From Paenibacillus uliginis N3/975 (GTDB taxonomy: Bacteria > Bacillota > Bacilli > Paenibacillales > Paenibacillaceae), in the NCBI RefSeq assembly GCF_900177425.1, contig NZ_LT840184.1, positions 1,205,487 through 1,269,486 of the forward strand: a stretch of DNA of 64,000 bases, read 5' to 3'. Below are positions 43,830 to 51,658 of this stretch, in pieces (the stretch's first letter is position 1; every line of letters begins with the position of its first letter). Below the pieces are notes generated by a model that ran no database searches, was not told the origin of the DNA, and worked only from the letters and a program-made list of their open reading frames with translations. The position numbers and the translations under genes are program-made.

Positions 43830-43920
43830 GATTAATCCTGAATAGCTGGATGAAGCAGCAACCCGATTTTTGGTGTCCAGTCTCTGCTTATCTCCTATTT
43901 CAAGGTTACATATTTTTTAG
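43816..43920 (+). pseudogene. WXG100-type gene remnant with premature stop
   Basis: GGAGG at 43803-43807 precedes ATG 43816. The frame reads MTNIKINPE, stop, LDEAATRF: the usual start of WXG100 (ESAT-6-like) type VII substrates, where the codon after PE is normally Q (CAG), here TAG (43843-43845). Similarity ends after TRF, where unrelated residues run to a second stop, so the rest was deleted. The overlap with the preceding gene shows former translational coupling. Confidence 0.65.
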
Positions 43921-43996
43921 ATAGCTCGATATATGCTAATTTACCATCTCTTATTACTACATGGACATTGGGAGCTCCGTAATTTCTGAAGATGCC
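43895..43996 (-). pseudogene. Reverse-strand fragment of an unknown protein
   Basis: A 33-codon open stretch without start codon reads GIFRNYGAPNVHVVIRDGKL and ends ELSKKYVTLK. The GAP-x-VHV motif looks like the end of a real protein domain, perhaps a toxin, but there is no RBS or full frame. Weak evidence. Confidence 0.25.
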
Positions 43997-44016
43997 TTAT
44001 ATATGGATTTATGACA

Positions 44017-44371
44017 ATGCCATATCAAGATAATGTGTGGGACTCTTTCTAAAGAACAGTTTGCTCTAGAATTTAATGTTGACTCAACCTATGTGAAGCA
44101 GTTGCTAGAAGTTGCCTACGATGAAAAAAATGAAGATGATGTTGATCTTCTGAATTATGTTATGTTTGGATTTAATCTTGTTACAGAAGATTATGTAGAC
44201 TTACTGTGCAGACTAATGTACGCTCCTTGGCATCATCAACACGAAGATATAGCAATCATATTTCAATCTTTTAGATTTCCACAAACAGTAGAATGTTTAT
44301 TTAAAACAGCACAAACTCAATTTGAGTATCTAGAATATGACGGAGAATTAAAAAATGAAAGAAGCTTATAA
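44017..44371 (+). pseudogene. Frameshifted, truncated helical-repeat immunity-like gene
   Basis: ATG 44017 gives MPYQDNVWDS; an extra T in CTTTCT (44044-44050) then shifts into the frame SKEQFALEFNVDSTYVKQLL, which runs ~105 residues to TAA 44371. The alpha-helical pattern and phrases such as APWHHQHEDIAIIFQ and FPQTVECLFKTAQTQFEYL resemble HEAT-like immunity proteins beside polymorphic toxins. The usual continuation of the repeat is missing: the frame ends in the RBS of the next gene. The longest intact frame starts at 44033 without an RBS. Confidence 0.5.
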
Positions 44372-44950
44372 AAGAAAAAAATCCTTGCTCAATTTAATGA
44401 TAACACAATTAGAATTTATCAAGCTTATAATAGCAGTATTGCAGATGAAGCCGTTAGTTTAGGAACATTTGGTCCGTCCTTCAAAGTAGATAGGATGACT
44501 TGGATAAAGCCATCTTTTTTATGGATGATGTATAGGTCAGGGTGGGCAACGAAAAAAGACCAAGAGAGAATATTGGCAATTGATATAAAAAGAACAGGAT
44601 TTCATGAAATTCTTGAAAATGTAGTTTTATCTTCATTTGAAGAAAGTGTATATGGATCGCATGAAAATTGGAGATCTCAACTTGAAATCTCAGAGGTTAG
44701 ATGCCAATGGGACCCTGATAGAGATATTTATGGGAAGCCTTTGGATAGACGTGCTATTCAATTAGGTCTCAAGGGTAATATGGTTCTAAATTATGTAAAT
44801 AATTGGATTGTAAAAATTAGTGATATCACAGAAGAAGTGATAGAGATAAGAGAATCAATAAAATCAAATACTTTTGGAGTAAGTATGTTGCCAAGTGAAC
44901 ATGAATACCCTTTGGATGACGGAGTAAAGGCTATTCTTGGAGTATCATAA
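44355..44950 (+). pseudogene. DUF4291 gene with frameshift in a poly-A run
   Basis: GGAG precedes ATG 44355, which reads MKEAYKRKK. Then a run of seven A (44375-44381) breaks the frame; one more A would continue into ILAQFNDNTIRIYQAYN and the whole DUF4291 domain: FGPSFKVDRMTWIKPSFLWM, YRSGWATKKDQERILAIDI, VRCQWDPDRD and LDRRAIQLGL, to 44950. The intact protein would be ~198 aa. Function of DUF4291 is unknown. The lesion may be real decay, a homopolymer sequencing error, or a slippage site. Confidence 0.7.
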
Positions 44951-45033
44951 AGAAGTTGAAGAACAAACTTGTACTTGAAATAAGGAACATGGGTTAACAA
45001 TATCTTGATAATGAAAGCTATTGGACTTCGTAG

Positions 45034-45241
45034 AAATTTGATTACCTTGAGTTGCCCCGTGACGCTACTCAAGGTTTTCTTTTTGTATTTCAAGATGATG
45101 ATGAGTGGTTTGGAACTGTTGTATTTGATGATAAACTTCCATATTCGTTTCAGTGGTATATAAAATTAATTGCATGTACTTGTGTTAGATGAGAAGGAAA
45201 TTATTTTATCGGAACTGGATAATGGAAGGTCTGATAAATAA
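45034..45241 (+). pseudogene. Frameshifted fragment of an unidentified protein
   Basis: One frame reads FDYLELPRDATQGFLFVFQD, then DDEWFGTVVFDDKLPYSFQW, to TGA 45192; the continuing sequence moves to the next frame (VLDEKEIILSELDNGRSDK, stop at 45241). No start codon or RBS. The composition is that of a small acidic globular protein, as for immunity proteins; family not recognised. Confidence 0.45.
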
Positions 45242-45253
45242 TGAGTTCGTTAG

Positions 45254-46036
45254 ATGAATAGGGTGAATAAAAAAGTGATAAGTATAAACAAAAGCGGTAA
45301 GTATTCTTTTCATATAAAATTTGATGCCGACGGTGTAGAAGATCTGATTGAAGAGTTGAAGGCAGCTTTGAACGGTATACATGCAAATCTCCGATTAAGT
45401 AATGCATCGCGTATAGATCAAAAACAAATACGAAGTCTGACGATTTCATGCAGCAACGAGCAGGATACATTAAGTTACAAAGAATCTGGCTTGTTTCTAC
45501 AACTGGAGGATGAAGTTATCGAATATATCATGAGCAGGCTGGAACGATGTTTAACAGGAGATGATTTTTATCCTGCTGAGCTTTGCGAAGTGACATTCGG
45601 AAACCGTGATATGATGATTTATGGCGAATTGGACCATAGAAACCCTTATGAAATTCGAGTAACTGAGGACGTAAATGAAATATGCCCTGGTTCATACGAT
45701 CATATGAATAAAATTTCTGAATACCCTCCAGAAACCGGTTTGAAGCTCCTTATTGTACTTATTGAATATGCGTGTAAAGGTACAAATATAGGACCGATCT
45801 TATTAGCACGAAGTCAGATTAAAAAGATCCCTTCTTGCTGGCTCGTTTCGTTTTTTCCTGAAGCTACGAAACAAAGTGTTGATTTTAATGATGAATGGGA
45901 ATTTCGTCGACTATTGGAGCTTGTACATGAGGCGGTACCACAACTGTTAAAAAATTATGTTGAAATCGGATTGGCGTCAGAAAACAAAGAGGTGAAAGAG
46001 GCGGCTGAGGATTTTGCTACGAGAGTTATTACTTAG
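45254..46036 (+). CDS. Unrecognised 260-aa protein, immunity-like by context
   Basis: An intact acidic, soluble protein without signal or membrane helices. The N-terminal half is alpha/beta (FHIKFDADGVEDLIEELKAA); the C-terminal half is helical (EWEFRRLLELVHEAVPQLLK, then NKEVKEAAEDFATRV), a style seen in proteins encoded next to polymorphic toxins. The ATG at 45254 has no good RBS; the in-frame GTG at 45275 has GGGTG 8 bases before it and may be the true start. It sits among decayed genes and is the only one still open. Confidence 0.6.
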   Translation: MNRVNKKVISINKSGKYSFHIKFDADGVEDLIEELKAALNGIHANLRLSNASRIDQKQIRSLTISCSNEQDTLSYKESGLFLQLEDEVIEYIMSRLERCLTGDDFYPAELCEVTFGNRDMMIYGELDHRNPYEIRVTEDVNEICPGSYDHMNKISEYPPETGLKLLIVLIEYACKGTNIGPILLARSQIKKIPSCWLVSFFPEATKQSVDFNDEWEFRRLLELVHEAVPQLLKNYVEIGLASENKEVKEAAEDFATRVIT

Positions 46037-46152
46037 TATAATCCGCCCGTAAATAATGATGCCTTAACTGCTGTAGAAAAAGAGCGGGTGTTAAACTTCC
46101 ACATATCTATAAGCAATTATTGAACTATTCCAATGGATGGATTTCGGGATAA
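46037..46152 (+). pseudogene. SUKH/SMI1-KNR4-like fragment with frameshift
   Basis: Directly after the preceding stop codon the same frame reads NPPVNNDALTAVEKERVLNF, then shifts to KLPHIYKQLLNYSNGWISG and stops. NPP...AVE followed by LP-x-x-YKQLL-x-x-NGW is the N-terminal pattern of the SUKH (SMI1/KNR4) immunity superfamily. It has no start and less than half the domain. Confidence 0.45.
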
Positions 46153-46217
46153 TAGAACATATCGAAGAGTTTTATCATTCCTTTAACGACTAACATTTTA
46201 GAATGGAAGGTGAAACA

Positions 46218-46757
46218 ATGGATTATTTAAAGCTAAGCAAAGGGGTGGCACACGCCTTGCGTCACGCTCCCTGGGAGTATGAATTGGAGATGGATTCGGA
46301 GGGATGGGTGGAAACGGAACAGTTGGTGATGGCTTTACGGCTGGATAAACAATGGGATTTACTTCAAGCCGGAGATCTGAGCAACATGCTGGATGCTGCC
46401 GATAAAAAGCGGTATGAAATCAAGGATGGAAAGATTAGAGCCTTGTATGGTCACTCGTTTCCGCAAAAAATAAAGAAATCTCCGGGAACTCCTCCTCCTG
46501 TCGTGTATCATGGAACGCCGAGGCATCTGGTGGAACAAATTATGAATGATGGATTACGGCCCATGGGCAGACAGTATGTGCACCTCGCTGCGGAATCCGA
46601 TATGGCTATCATGGTCGGTAAGAGGAGGGATTCCGAACCGGTGCTGCTGGGTATTCATGCAGAGATGGCTTCTAAGGACGGTATAATATTTTATCAAGGA
46701 AACAATACGGTATGGCTTTCTGACTTTGTTCCTTCCCGATACATTTATATATGTTAG
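46218..46757 (+). CDS. kptA: RNA 2'-phosphotransferase KptA/Tpt1
   Basis: A 179-aa enzyme that moves an internal RNA 2'-phosphate to NAD+. The N-terminal winged helix (KLSKGVAHALRHAPWEY, GWVETEQLVMAL, KKRYEIKDGKIRALYGHS) precedes the ADP-ribosyltransferase-like half (VVYHGTPRH, GLRPMGRQYVHLA, and IFYQGNNTVWLSDFVP). The His/Arg residues of the active site are in place. The start at 46218 has GGAAGGTG 5 bases upstream. Bacteria lack the yeast splicing substrate, so its target here is unknown. It stands right after the decayed immunity genes. Confidence 0.93.
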   Translation: MDYLKLSKGVAHALRHAPWEYELEMDSEGWVETEQLVMALRLDKQWDLLQAGDLSNMLDAADKKRYEIKDGKIRALYGHSFPQKIKKSPGTPPPVVYHGTPRHLVEQIMNDGLRPMGRQYVHLAAESDMAIMVGKRRDSEPVLLGIHAEMASKDGIIFYQGNNTVWLSDFVPSRYIYIC

Positions 46758-46763
46758 GCGATT

Positions 46764-46805
46764 AAAAAACCTTGATGAGCTGCTTACGCTGATCAAGGTT
46801 TTTTG
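46764..46805. terminator. Bidirectional terminator between kptA and the DMT transporter
   Basis: AAAACCTTGAT...ATCAAGGTTTTT stem with T runs on both strands. Confidence 0.85.
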
Positions 46806-46809
46806 CATC

Positions 46810-47715
46810 TTAAAGATTGATAATGATAATGGCAAATACGCCGAGCATAATACCGATTTTGCCGAAGGTGCTAAGCTTTTCCCGGAACAACAGCATGGAG
46901 CAGAGGGTGATGGAGACGATAATGCTGCCTTGAACAAGCGGAAAGAGATAGGAGCTTGGTACAACACCTGAGAGAAAAGTCATGATGATATTTCCAATAA
47001 GTGATGTCGCGGCCAGCAACACCATGGGCAGTAAATTTTGGCGCAGCACTGTGCCTTCTCCAGAGATCGTGAGGCTTTCCTGTTTCTTCCCGGTCACATA
47101 TTGAACGGTATACGCTAGAATGTAAAACACAAATGCGGAGCAGAACCCGACGAACATTAAACCGGAGGATTGTGTTCCCTCCATTTGATGCTGGTGGAAT
47201 TTTTGAATGACTGCAAGTAAACCGTTGAATAAAAAAGTCAACAGACAATACAGCAGCCACTTGTCACTCCGCTTTGTGCTGCCGCCTTCGCTCTTCTGAT
47301 CGGGGTTTACATTAATGAAGTAAAATGCGGCTAAGAACAGAAGAATAGCAGCCACGGTCGTCAGCGTCATCGCTTCATTAAATGCGATAATGCCTGTAAC
47401 TGTTGGTATAAGCATACTCGCCGAGAAATAAAACGCTGTATAAGAAAGTGGCCCTGTACTGATCGCCAAATTATAAAAAATGATGGTCAACATAAAACCG
47501 AGACCGAATAATATGCCGAACATCAGTGTTTCAGGGCTGATCTGACGGGCTTCAGGCTGAAACAGGCTGAACAGAAGCAGCCCCATCGATGCTATAAAAG
47601 TGAACCCAGCATAAATCAGCAGCCGCTCTCTGAGGGGGCCAGCCTTGATAAGTTTCATAGACAAGGTTTGTGTAGAAAACAGCATGATGGTGATTACGAT
47701 AAGCAAGGTATTCAA
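46810..47715 (-). CDS. DMT-superfamily (EamA) transporter
   Basis: A 301-aa membrane protein with ten predicted helices in two five-helix halves separated by a charged loop (NPDQKSEGGSTKRSDK, about 138-153). The drug/metabolite transporter layout is clear; substrate unknown. Glycine and proline patterns near the end of helix 4 (STGPLSYTAFYFSASMLIP) and helix 9 (SGVVPSSYLFPLVQGS) mark the two halves. RBS GGAGG lies 5-7 bases before the ATG. It is single and converges on kptA. Confidence 0.85.
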   Translation of the reverse strand: MNTLLIVITIMLFSTQTLSMKLIKAGPLRERLLIYAGFTFIASMGLLLFSLFQPEARQISPETLMFGILFGLGFMLTIIFYNLAISTGPLSYTAFYFSASMLIPTVTGIIAFNEAMTLTTVAAILLFLAAFYFINVNPDQKSEGGSTKRSDKWLLYCLLTFLFNGLLAVIQKFHQHQMEGTQSSGLMFVGFCSAFVFYILAYTVQYVTGKKQESLTISGEGTVLRQNLLPMVLLAATSLIGNIIMTFLSGVVPSSYLFPLVQGSIIVSITLCSMLLFREKLSTFGKIGIMLGVFAIIIINL

Positions 47716-48058
47716 CAGTAATTCCTCCAGTTATCCAAATCCGTATAATGAGCCGTGCACATCCGTATTAAGTATAGCCAGTGAGCGAAAAACGTGAAAT
47801 GATCAAATATTAAAGTGACTTTAAAAGTTTAAGATTATGGCTCTAACCCTTGTATTATGTGAACTGGGAGGGGCATGAGAGAAATTATGAATGCGTTTTC
47901 TTTATTTTTGTCAGCAGGTTCACATTTTGATGTGTTCAACCTTTAAAAATTGAACGTTACTTTAAATACAGGCTATTTACGGGCGATGGATGCATCCTCC
48001 TATAATATGGGCAGGCGAAAGAGATAGCCTAGTTCATCACAACAGGAGGGGGATATAC
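47716..48058 (+). promoter_or_regulatory. Upstream region of sugar module 2 with promoter and palindromes
   Basis: Promoter: TTACGG (47977-47982), 18-base spacer, TATAAT (48001-48006). Upstream is an imperfect palindrome GGTT-CACAT-TTTG-ATGTG-TTC-AACC (47917-47941), and another half-site ATGTGAAC near 47857, so a repeated operator is likely. No gene seen in this stretch. Confidence 0.45.
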
Positions 48059-49024
48059 TTGAGATTAGCAAAGAAGCCCAAACCGCAGCGCGCTCCGCTG
48101 CGAACGGCAACCGGTAAGAATCTGAAGCTGCTGCTGATCAAGCGCAACTGGGTATTATACTTATTTATACTGCCGGCATTTTTATACTTCTTCATTTTTT
48201 CCTACGTGCCCATGTACGGTGTGCAGATTGCGTTCAAAGACTTTATTGCAACAAAAGGTTTCAGTGGGAGTCCGTGGGCGGACCCGATATTTAAACACTT
48301 TATTACCTTTTTCAGTTCCACGCGATTTGCAGAGATATTCTGGAATACCATCTCCATTTCATTCTATTATTTACTGGTCAGCTTCCCGGCACCGATTATC
48401 TTGGCACTGTTGATCAACGAGGTGAAGAACAACAAATTCAAGAAGCTGGTACAGAACATTACATACATGCCATACTTCATCTCCATGGTTGTACTGGTAG
48501 GGATGATTGATCTGTTCTTCTCGAATACGGGACTTGTAAACCAGCTCACTGCTCTAGTCGGTATGGAGCCGATCCATTTTCTTCAGAAGGATAGTCTATT
48601 TAACGACATGTATGTGTGGTCAGGCGTCTGGCAGACGACAGGATATGGATCCGTCATTTACTTTGCCGCACTAGCTGGCGTATCGCCAGAGTTACACGAA
48701 GCGGCTACGATTGATGGGGCAAGCCGGATTCAACGAATCATCCATGTCAATCTGCCGGCAATCATGCCAACAATTATAATCATGCTGATTATTAGCGTTG
48801 GGGGAATCATGAACCTTAGCTTCGAGAAAGTGCTGCTTATGCAGAAGGATATTAATATGGAAGTGTCCGAGGTCATTTCGACATATGTGTACAAACTCGG
48901 TATCCAAAAGGCCCAGTATAGCTTATCCTCTGCAGTAGGATTATTCAACAATATCATAAACTTAACACTTCTCATATTAGTAAACCGCTTCTCCCGTAAG
49001 GTTGGAGAGAATTCATTATGGTAG
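48059..49024 (+). CDS. Sugar ABC transporter permease, LplB type (module 2)
   Basis: A 321-aa permease with six predicted helices after a basic N-terminus (RLAKKPKPQRAPLRTATGK). Start TTG at 48059, with AGGAGG 9 bases before it; the ATG at 47990 lies upstream of the promoter -10. EAA loop: EAATIDGASRIQRIIHVNLP. The end (RKVGENSLW) is typical. It is the first gene of a permease-permease-lipoprotein set with no ATPase. Confidence 0.9.
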   Translation: MRLAKKPKPQRAPLRTATGKNLKLLLIKRNWVLYLFILPAFLYFFIFSYVPMYGVQIAFKDFIATKGFSGSPWADPIFKHFITFFSSTRFAEIFWNTISISFYYLLVSFPAPIILALLINEVKNNKFKKLVQNITYMPYFISMVVLVGMIDLFFSNTGLVNQLTALVGMEPIHFLQKDSLFNDMYVWSGVWQTTGYGSVIYFAALAGVSPELHEAATIDGASRIQRIIHVNLPAIMPTIIIMLIISVGGIMNLSFEKVLLMQKDINMEVSEVISTYVYKLGIQKAQYSLSSAVGLFNNIINLTLLILVNRFSRKVGENSLW

Positions 49025-49037
49025 GGAGGGAGATTGC

Positions 49038-49937
49038 ATGCTTGTAAAAGAAACCAAGTCCGACAAGGTGTTTAATTCGGTCAACCTTGTTGTTCTGACC
49101 GTGATTCTACTTCTGACAATGTATCCGCTCTGGTTTATTGTGAGCGCTTCCATCAGTAATCCTGATTTGGTCAACTCCGGCAAAATGCTGCTGATTCCTA
49201 AAGACATTTCCTTCAGTGGATATGCGAACATCTTCAATGATACTAGCATTTTAAGGGGATATCTGAACACGATCGTGTACACGGTGGTAGGAACGATTAT
49301 AAATGTGACGGTTACGCTGCTTGCTGCGTATTCGTTATCGCGGAAAGATTTCGTAGGAAATAAATTTTTCACCATAATGTTTCTGATTACGATGTTCTTC
49401 TCCGGCGGTCTGATTCCTACCTTTATGACGGTCAAAAGTGTAGGTCTTTATAACTCACCATGGGTTATGGTGATTTTGGGGGCAACGTCGATGACCAACA
49501 TTATTATTAGCCGTACTTTCTTTCAGACAACGATTCCGATTGAGGTGCAGGAAGCGGCACAGATTGATGGATGCTCCAATTTCCGATTGTTTGCTCAGGT
49601 GGTGCTGCCGTTGTCCACGGCTATTATCGCCGTTATGGCATTGTTCAGTGCCGTAAATCACTGGAACAGTTATTTCACCGCATTGATCTATTTAAGAGAT
49701 GATCAATGGCAGCCACTTCAAATCATTTTGCGCGAAACGCTGTTGAAGAGTCAATTCAATGCTGAGCTGCTGCAGCAGGGCGGGGATACTGCCGGATTGC
49801 TTCAGGAAGAGCTGCGTGCAGCGGAACAGATCAAATATGCACTTATTGTTGTTGCATCCTTGCCTGTTATGGCTCTGTATCCATTTGTGCAAAAATACTT
49901 TGTTAAAGGCGTTACGCTGGGCTCTGTTAAGGGCTGA
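49038..49937 (+). CDS. Sugar ABC transporter permease, LplC type (module 2)
   Basis: A 299-aa permease with six predicted helices. EAA loop EAAQIDGCSNFRLFAQVVLP; C-terminal YFVKGVTLGSVKG signature. GGGAGGGAG lies 6 bases before the ATG at 49038, 13 bases after the first permease. Close in length and order to the pair at 19.7-21.6 kb but clearly diverged, so the two modules are paralogous rather than a recent duplication. Confidence 0.9.
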   Translation: MLVKETKSDKVFNSVNLVVLTVILLLTMYPLWFIVSASISNPDLVNSGKMLLIPKDISFSGYANIFNDTSILRGYLNTIVYTVVGTIINVTVTLLAAYSLSRKDFVGNKFFTIMFLITMFFSGGLIPTFMTVKSVGLYNSPWVMVILGATSMTNIIISRTFFQTTIPIEVQEAAQIDGCSNFRLFAQVVLPLSTAIIAVMALFSAVNHWNSYFTALIYLRDDQWQPLQIILRETLLKSQFNAELLQQGGDTAGLLQEELRAAEQIKYALIVVASLPVMALYPFVQKYFVKGVTLGSVKG

Positions 49938-50003
49938 TAACCCATGCTTCACTTACACCGGCAACAAATGATTTTACATATATACTCAAGAGGAGGAAGG
50001 ATC

Positions 50004-51644
50004 ATGAAAAAGAAAAGCATGCTCGCATTACTACTTAGCACTATTCTGTTTGGAAGTTTATTATCAGGCTGTGCATCTCCAGAGAAAGAAGCAGAAGGGA
50101 ATAATTCGGAGAATACCCCGGGAGTTGAAGCGGGGCTTCCCGATTATTTGAACCCTGTGGGGGAGTATCCCATCACCAAGGAAAAAATCAAAATTAAAGT
50201 GATGGGTAAAAAAGATCCCGGCGGCTCGGATTGGGGCGAGCTGGAGATTTTTAAAAGATTGGCGGAAAAAACGAATATTGAGCTTGAATTTGAGCTTTCA
50301 GAGGGCGACTCGTTTAATGAGCAAAAAAATATAGCTCTCGTTGGCGGTGAATATGCGGATATCATCTTGAGAGGGGCAGATAAGACAGATGAAGAAACTT
50401 ATGGTCCCCAAGGTGTATTTCTTGACCTGACGAACCTGATTGACCAATATGCGCCGAATCTGAAAGCCTTGATGGAGAAGGATCCGGTCATTAAAGCTTC
50501 GATTACTTCCATGGATGGAAAAATCTACGGACTACCTTATATTTTTAATACATCAATGACACAAGGGCATCTTGGATTCTTTGACTCTCAATGGATGAAA
50601 AATGTAGGAATAGAAAAAGTTCCAACAACGACGGATGAGCTCTATGAAATGTTGAAAGCATTCAAAGAAAAGGATGCGAACGGCAATGGTGATCTGAGTG
50701 ATGAAATTCCATTCTCTGCAGTCGGACTGAACGCATTTCAGCAGCTCTTGGTGCCTGCATTTACAGGGCTTACAGGAGGAATCGGCTTTGACGTTAATGA
50801 TGCGGGTGAGGTCGTTTATGTTCCTGCGATGAAAGAGTATAAAGATTTCCTCATATACACGAATAAGCTGTATAAAGAAGGATTGATCGATCCTGAATTC
50901 ACAACCCAGACATCTCAGCAGTGGCAAGCAAAGGTAAAAGGTGGTCTGGTTGGTATTTACAACGCTTCCCCAACAGTGCTCGATCCAGAGGCAGCTAAGT
51001 CGGAGCAACTTAGCCTAGGACCTTTGACTTCACCTGTGAATGACAAAAAAGTGGTTAGATCTCCGTTTAACTTGTACACCAGCAAAGCCATTATTACAGA
51101 TAAAGCCAAGCATCCAGAAGCTGCCATGAGATTATTGGATATGTTCTACGCAACAGAAGATAAAGCTGTCGATGGTTTTTCAGGCAACACTATATTTGTC
51201 GGATATGAAGGTGAACACTGGAAATACACGGATGATACGAAAGCTCAATATGAATGGATTGATCCGATTACGGGTTTTGGAGATATTAATAAATCGATTT
51301 CCGTAAACATGGAACTGCCGGGTTACTTGGACTTCATAGCAATGCCAGCCAATAATCCGCTTATGGAAATGAAGGTTACCCAGGTAAAAGAAAAACAAGT
51401 CCCTTATTACAGAGATGCTTATCCGGTGAATGCCCGTTTTACAGCCAAAGAATCCGAGAAAGGCAACGTTATCGAGAATGATCTCTTTACTTATGTAACG
51501 TTGATGACTACCAAGTTTATTATCGGCGAAGAAAGTCTGGATAACTTCGACAGCTACATTGCTACATTGGACAAAATGGGCCTGCAGGAACTGCTAACCA
51601 TCAAAACAGATGCGCTGAAAAGATGGAATGAATCATTGAAATAA
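50004..51644 (+). CDS. Extracellular sugar-binding lipoprotein (module 2)
   Basis: A 546-aa solute-binding protein. The lipoprotein signal (MKKKSMLALLLSTILFGS, then LLSGC) puts the lipid-bearing cysteine near residue 23. ATG 50004 has GAGGAGGAAGG just upstream; the open frame from 49944 adds a non-signal leader. The segment KDANGNGDLSDEIPFS is a calcium-binding EF-hand-like loop often found in LplA-type proteins. It is followed 14 bases later by the beta-helix gene. Confidence 0.9.
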   Translation: MKKKSMLALLLSTILFGSLLSGCASPEKEAEGNNSENTPGVEAGLPDYLNPVGEYPITKEKIKIKVMGKKDPGGSDWGELEIFKRLAEKTNIELEFELSEGDSFNEQKNIALVGGEYADIILRGADKTDEETYGPQGVFLDLTNLIDQYAPNLKALMEKDPVIKASITSMDGKIYGLPYIFNTSMTQGHLGFFDSQWMKNVGIEKVPTTTDELYEMLKAFKEKDANGNGDLSDEIPFSAVGLNAFQQLLVPAFTGLTGGIGFDVNDAGEVVYVPAMKEYKDFLIYTNKLYKEGLIDPEFTTQTSQQWQAKVKGGLVGIYNASPTVLDPEAAKSEQLSLGPLTSPVNDKKVVRSPFNLYTSKAIITDKAKHPEAAMRLLDMFYATEDKAVDGFSGNTIFVGYEGEHWKYTDDTKAQYEWIDPITGFGDINKSISVNMELPGYLDFIAMPANNPLMEMKVTQVKEKQVPYYRDAYPVNARFTAKESEKGNVIENDLFTYVTLMTTKFIIGEESLDNFDSYIATLDKMGLQELLTIKTDALKRWNESLK

Positions 51645-51658
51645 TCGGAGGACTTGCC

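Noticed and set aside
47885..47905. Catabolite-responsive element ATGAATGCGTTTTCT
   Set aside because: Two fixed consensus positions do not match; not enough for a call.
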